Assembly: GCA_045643425.1 (NCBI GenBank)
Contig: JAZUKW010000078.1
Coordinates: 1 to 5,402 of the forward strand
From: RGIG426 sp045643425
Lineage (GTDB): Bacteria; Bacillota; Clostridia; Oscillospirales; Acutalibacteraceae
DNA: 5,402 nt
Reading direction: 5' to 3'
The notes below the pieces were generated by a model. That model had not been told where the DNA came from, ran no database searches, and saw only the letters and a program-made list of their open reading frames with translations. Positions within the stretch are counted from its first letter, which is position 1; each line of letters begins with the position of its first letter. Position numbers and translations under genes: made by a program. This document shows, piece by piece, positions 4,728-5,402 of the stretch.

Positions 4728-5402
4728 TTATTTGGACGCTTCTTCGACAGCCACCGCGCAGGCGACGGTCGCGCCGACCATCGGGTTGTTGCCCATACCG
4801 ATGAGGCCCATCATCTCGACGTGCGCCGGGACGGAGGACGAACCCGCAAATTGGGCATCGGAGTGCATACGGCCCATGGTGTCGGTCATACCGTAAGAGG
4901 ACGGGCCGGCAGCCATGTTGTCCGGGTGGAGCGTACGGCCCGTGCCGCCGCCGGAAGCCACCGAGAAGTAGCTGACGCCGTTCTCGATCGCCCATTTTTT
5001 GTAGGTGCCGGCGACCGGATGCTGGAAGCGGGTCGGGTTCGTAGAGTTACCGGTGATGGAAACGCCCACGTTCTCGAGCTTCATGATCGCCACGCCCTCC
5101 GGCACGTTGTCCGCACCGTAGCATTTCACGTCCGCGCGCGGGCCCTTGGAGAACGGGATCTCCTTGGTCACTTTCACGGTCTCGGTGTAGGGATCAAACT
5201 CGGTCTCGCAATAGGTGAAGCCGTTGATACGGGAGATGATGTAGGCGGCGTCTTTGCCGAGACCGTTCAGGATAACGCGGAGTTTCTTCTCACGCACTTT
5301 GTTCGCGTTGAGGGCGATTTTAATAGCGCCCTCGGCGGCGGCAAAGGACTCGTGACCGGCGAGGAAGCAGAAGCACTCGGTCTCCTCGCTCAAAAGCATT
5401 TT
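4728..5402 (-). CDS. GGGtGRT family protein, C-terminal part (5' end outside window)
   Basis: The frame is open from the TAA (4728-4730) to the right edge, giving 224 residues. The Met at 5399 has a Lys codon before it and no ribosome site, and is probably internal. By recollection the family is about 330 residues long, so some 110 N-terminal residues are missing. The naming motif GGGTGRT lies at 4932-4952, followed by LHPDNMAAGPSSYGMTDTMG. Other conserved segments are GHESFAAAEGAI, RVILNGLGKDAAYIISRING, SITGNSTNPTRFQHPVAGT and SSSVPAHVEMMGLIGMGNNP. The function is unknown; the glycine-rich motif could bind phosphate or a cofactor, which is inference. No signal peptide or membrane helix is visible, so it is probably cytoplasmic. 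In other Clostridia it is often found beside an Fe-S scaffold (NifU-like) gene, but that neighbour would lie outside this window and the association is recalled, not seen. Sequence match is very strong. Confidence 0.93.
   Translation of the reverse strand, partial: KMLLSEETECFCFLAGHESFAAAEGAIKIALNANKVREKKLRVILNGLGKDAAYIISRINGFTYCETEFDPYTETVKVTKEIPFSKGPRADVKCYGADNVPEGVAIMKLENVGVSITGNSTNPTRFQHPVAGTYKKWAIENGVSYFSVASGGGTGRTLHPDNMAAGPSSYGMTDTMGRMHSDAQFAGSSSVPAHVEMMGLIGMGNNPMVGATVACAVAVEEASK

Noticed and set aside
4382..4995. Overlapping Arg-rich frames at the yqfD end and over the GGGtGRT gene
   Set aside because: They run through the terminator hairpin and are shadows of two strongly conserved proteins.

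Overview
The window looks like chromosomal DNA from a GC-rich, endospore-forming Firmicute, most likely a Clostridia lineage of the Oscillospiraceae/Ruminococcaceae type. The evidence is three recognisable sporulation genes (ylbJ, yqfC and yqfD homologues), a GGGtGRT-family gene typical of anaerobic Clostridia, a DUF11-repeat surface protein, and strong AGGAGG ribosome binding sites. The lineage is inferred from gene content and composition, not from a marker gene.

Layout, left to right. Positions 1-539 (+) are the 3' end of a DUF11-repeat surface protein that starts outside the window. Positions 602-1785 form a more AT-rich block with two divergent genes. One is a three-helix membrane protein with a DUF4190-like anchor and a DUF5780-like outer domain (642-1490, -). 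The other is a 63-residue XRE-type DNA-binding protein (1570-1761, +). They share an 79-bp intergenic region with a consensus sigma-A promoter and two copies of the operator-like palindrome TATACC-N5-GGGATA. Hairpin terminators border the block on both sides. Next is a small cysteine-rich protein (1793-2011, -) downstream of a ylbJ-like sporulation membrane protein (2070-3119, -). Divergent from ylbJ is a yqfC-yqfD pair (3211-4679, +), preceded by a sequence resembling a mother-cell sigma-E promoter. A bidirectional terminator then separates yqfD from a convergent GGGtGRT gene (4728 to the right edge, -).

Two groups seem to work together. The ylbJ/yqfCD group belongs to mother-cell sporulation, where sigma-E controls the homologues in Bacillus. 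The XRE/membrane-protein pair looks like a self-contained regulated cassette: the regulator probably binds the twin palindromes and represses the membrane protein gene, and possibly itself. That cassette is the most novel-looking part of the window. No mobile element, CRISPR array, tRNA or rRNA was seen, and no gene-free stretch exceeds about 100 bases.
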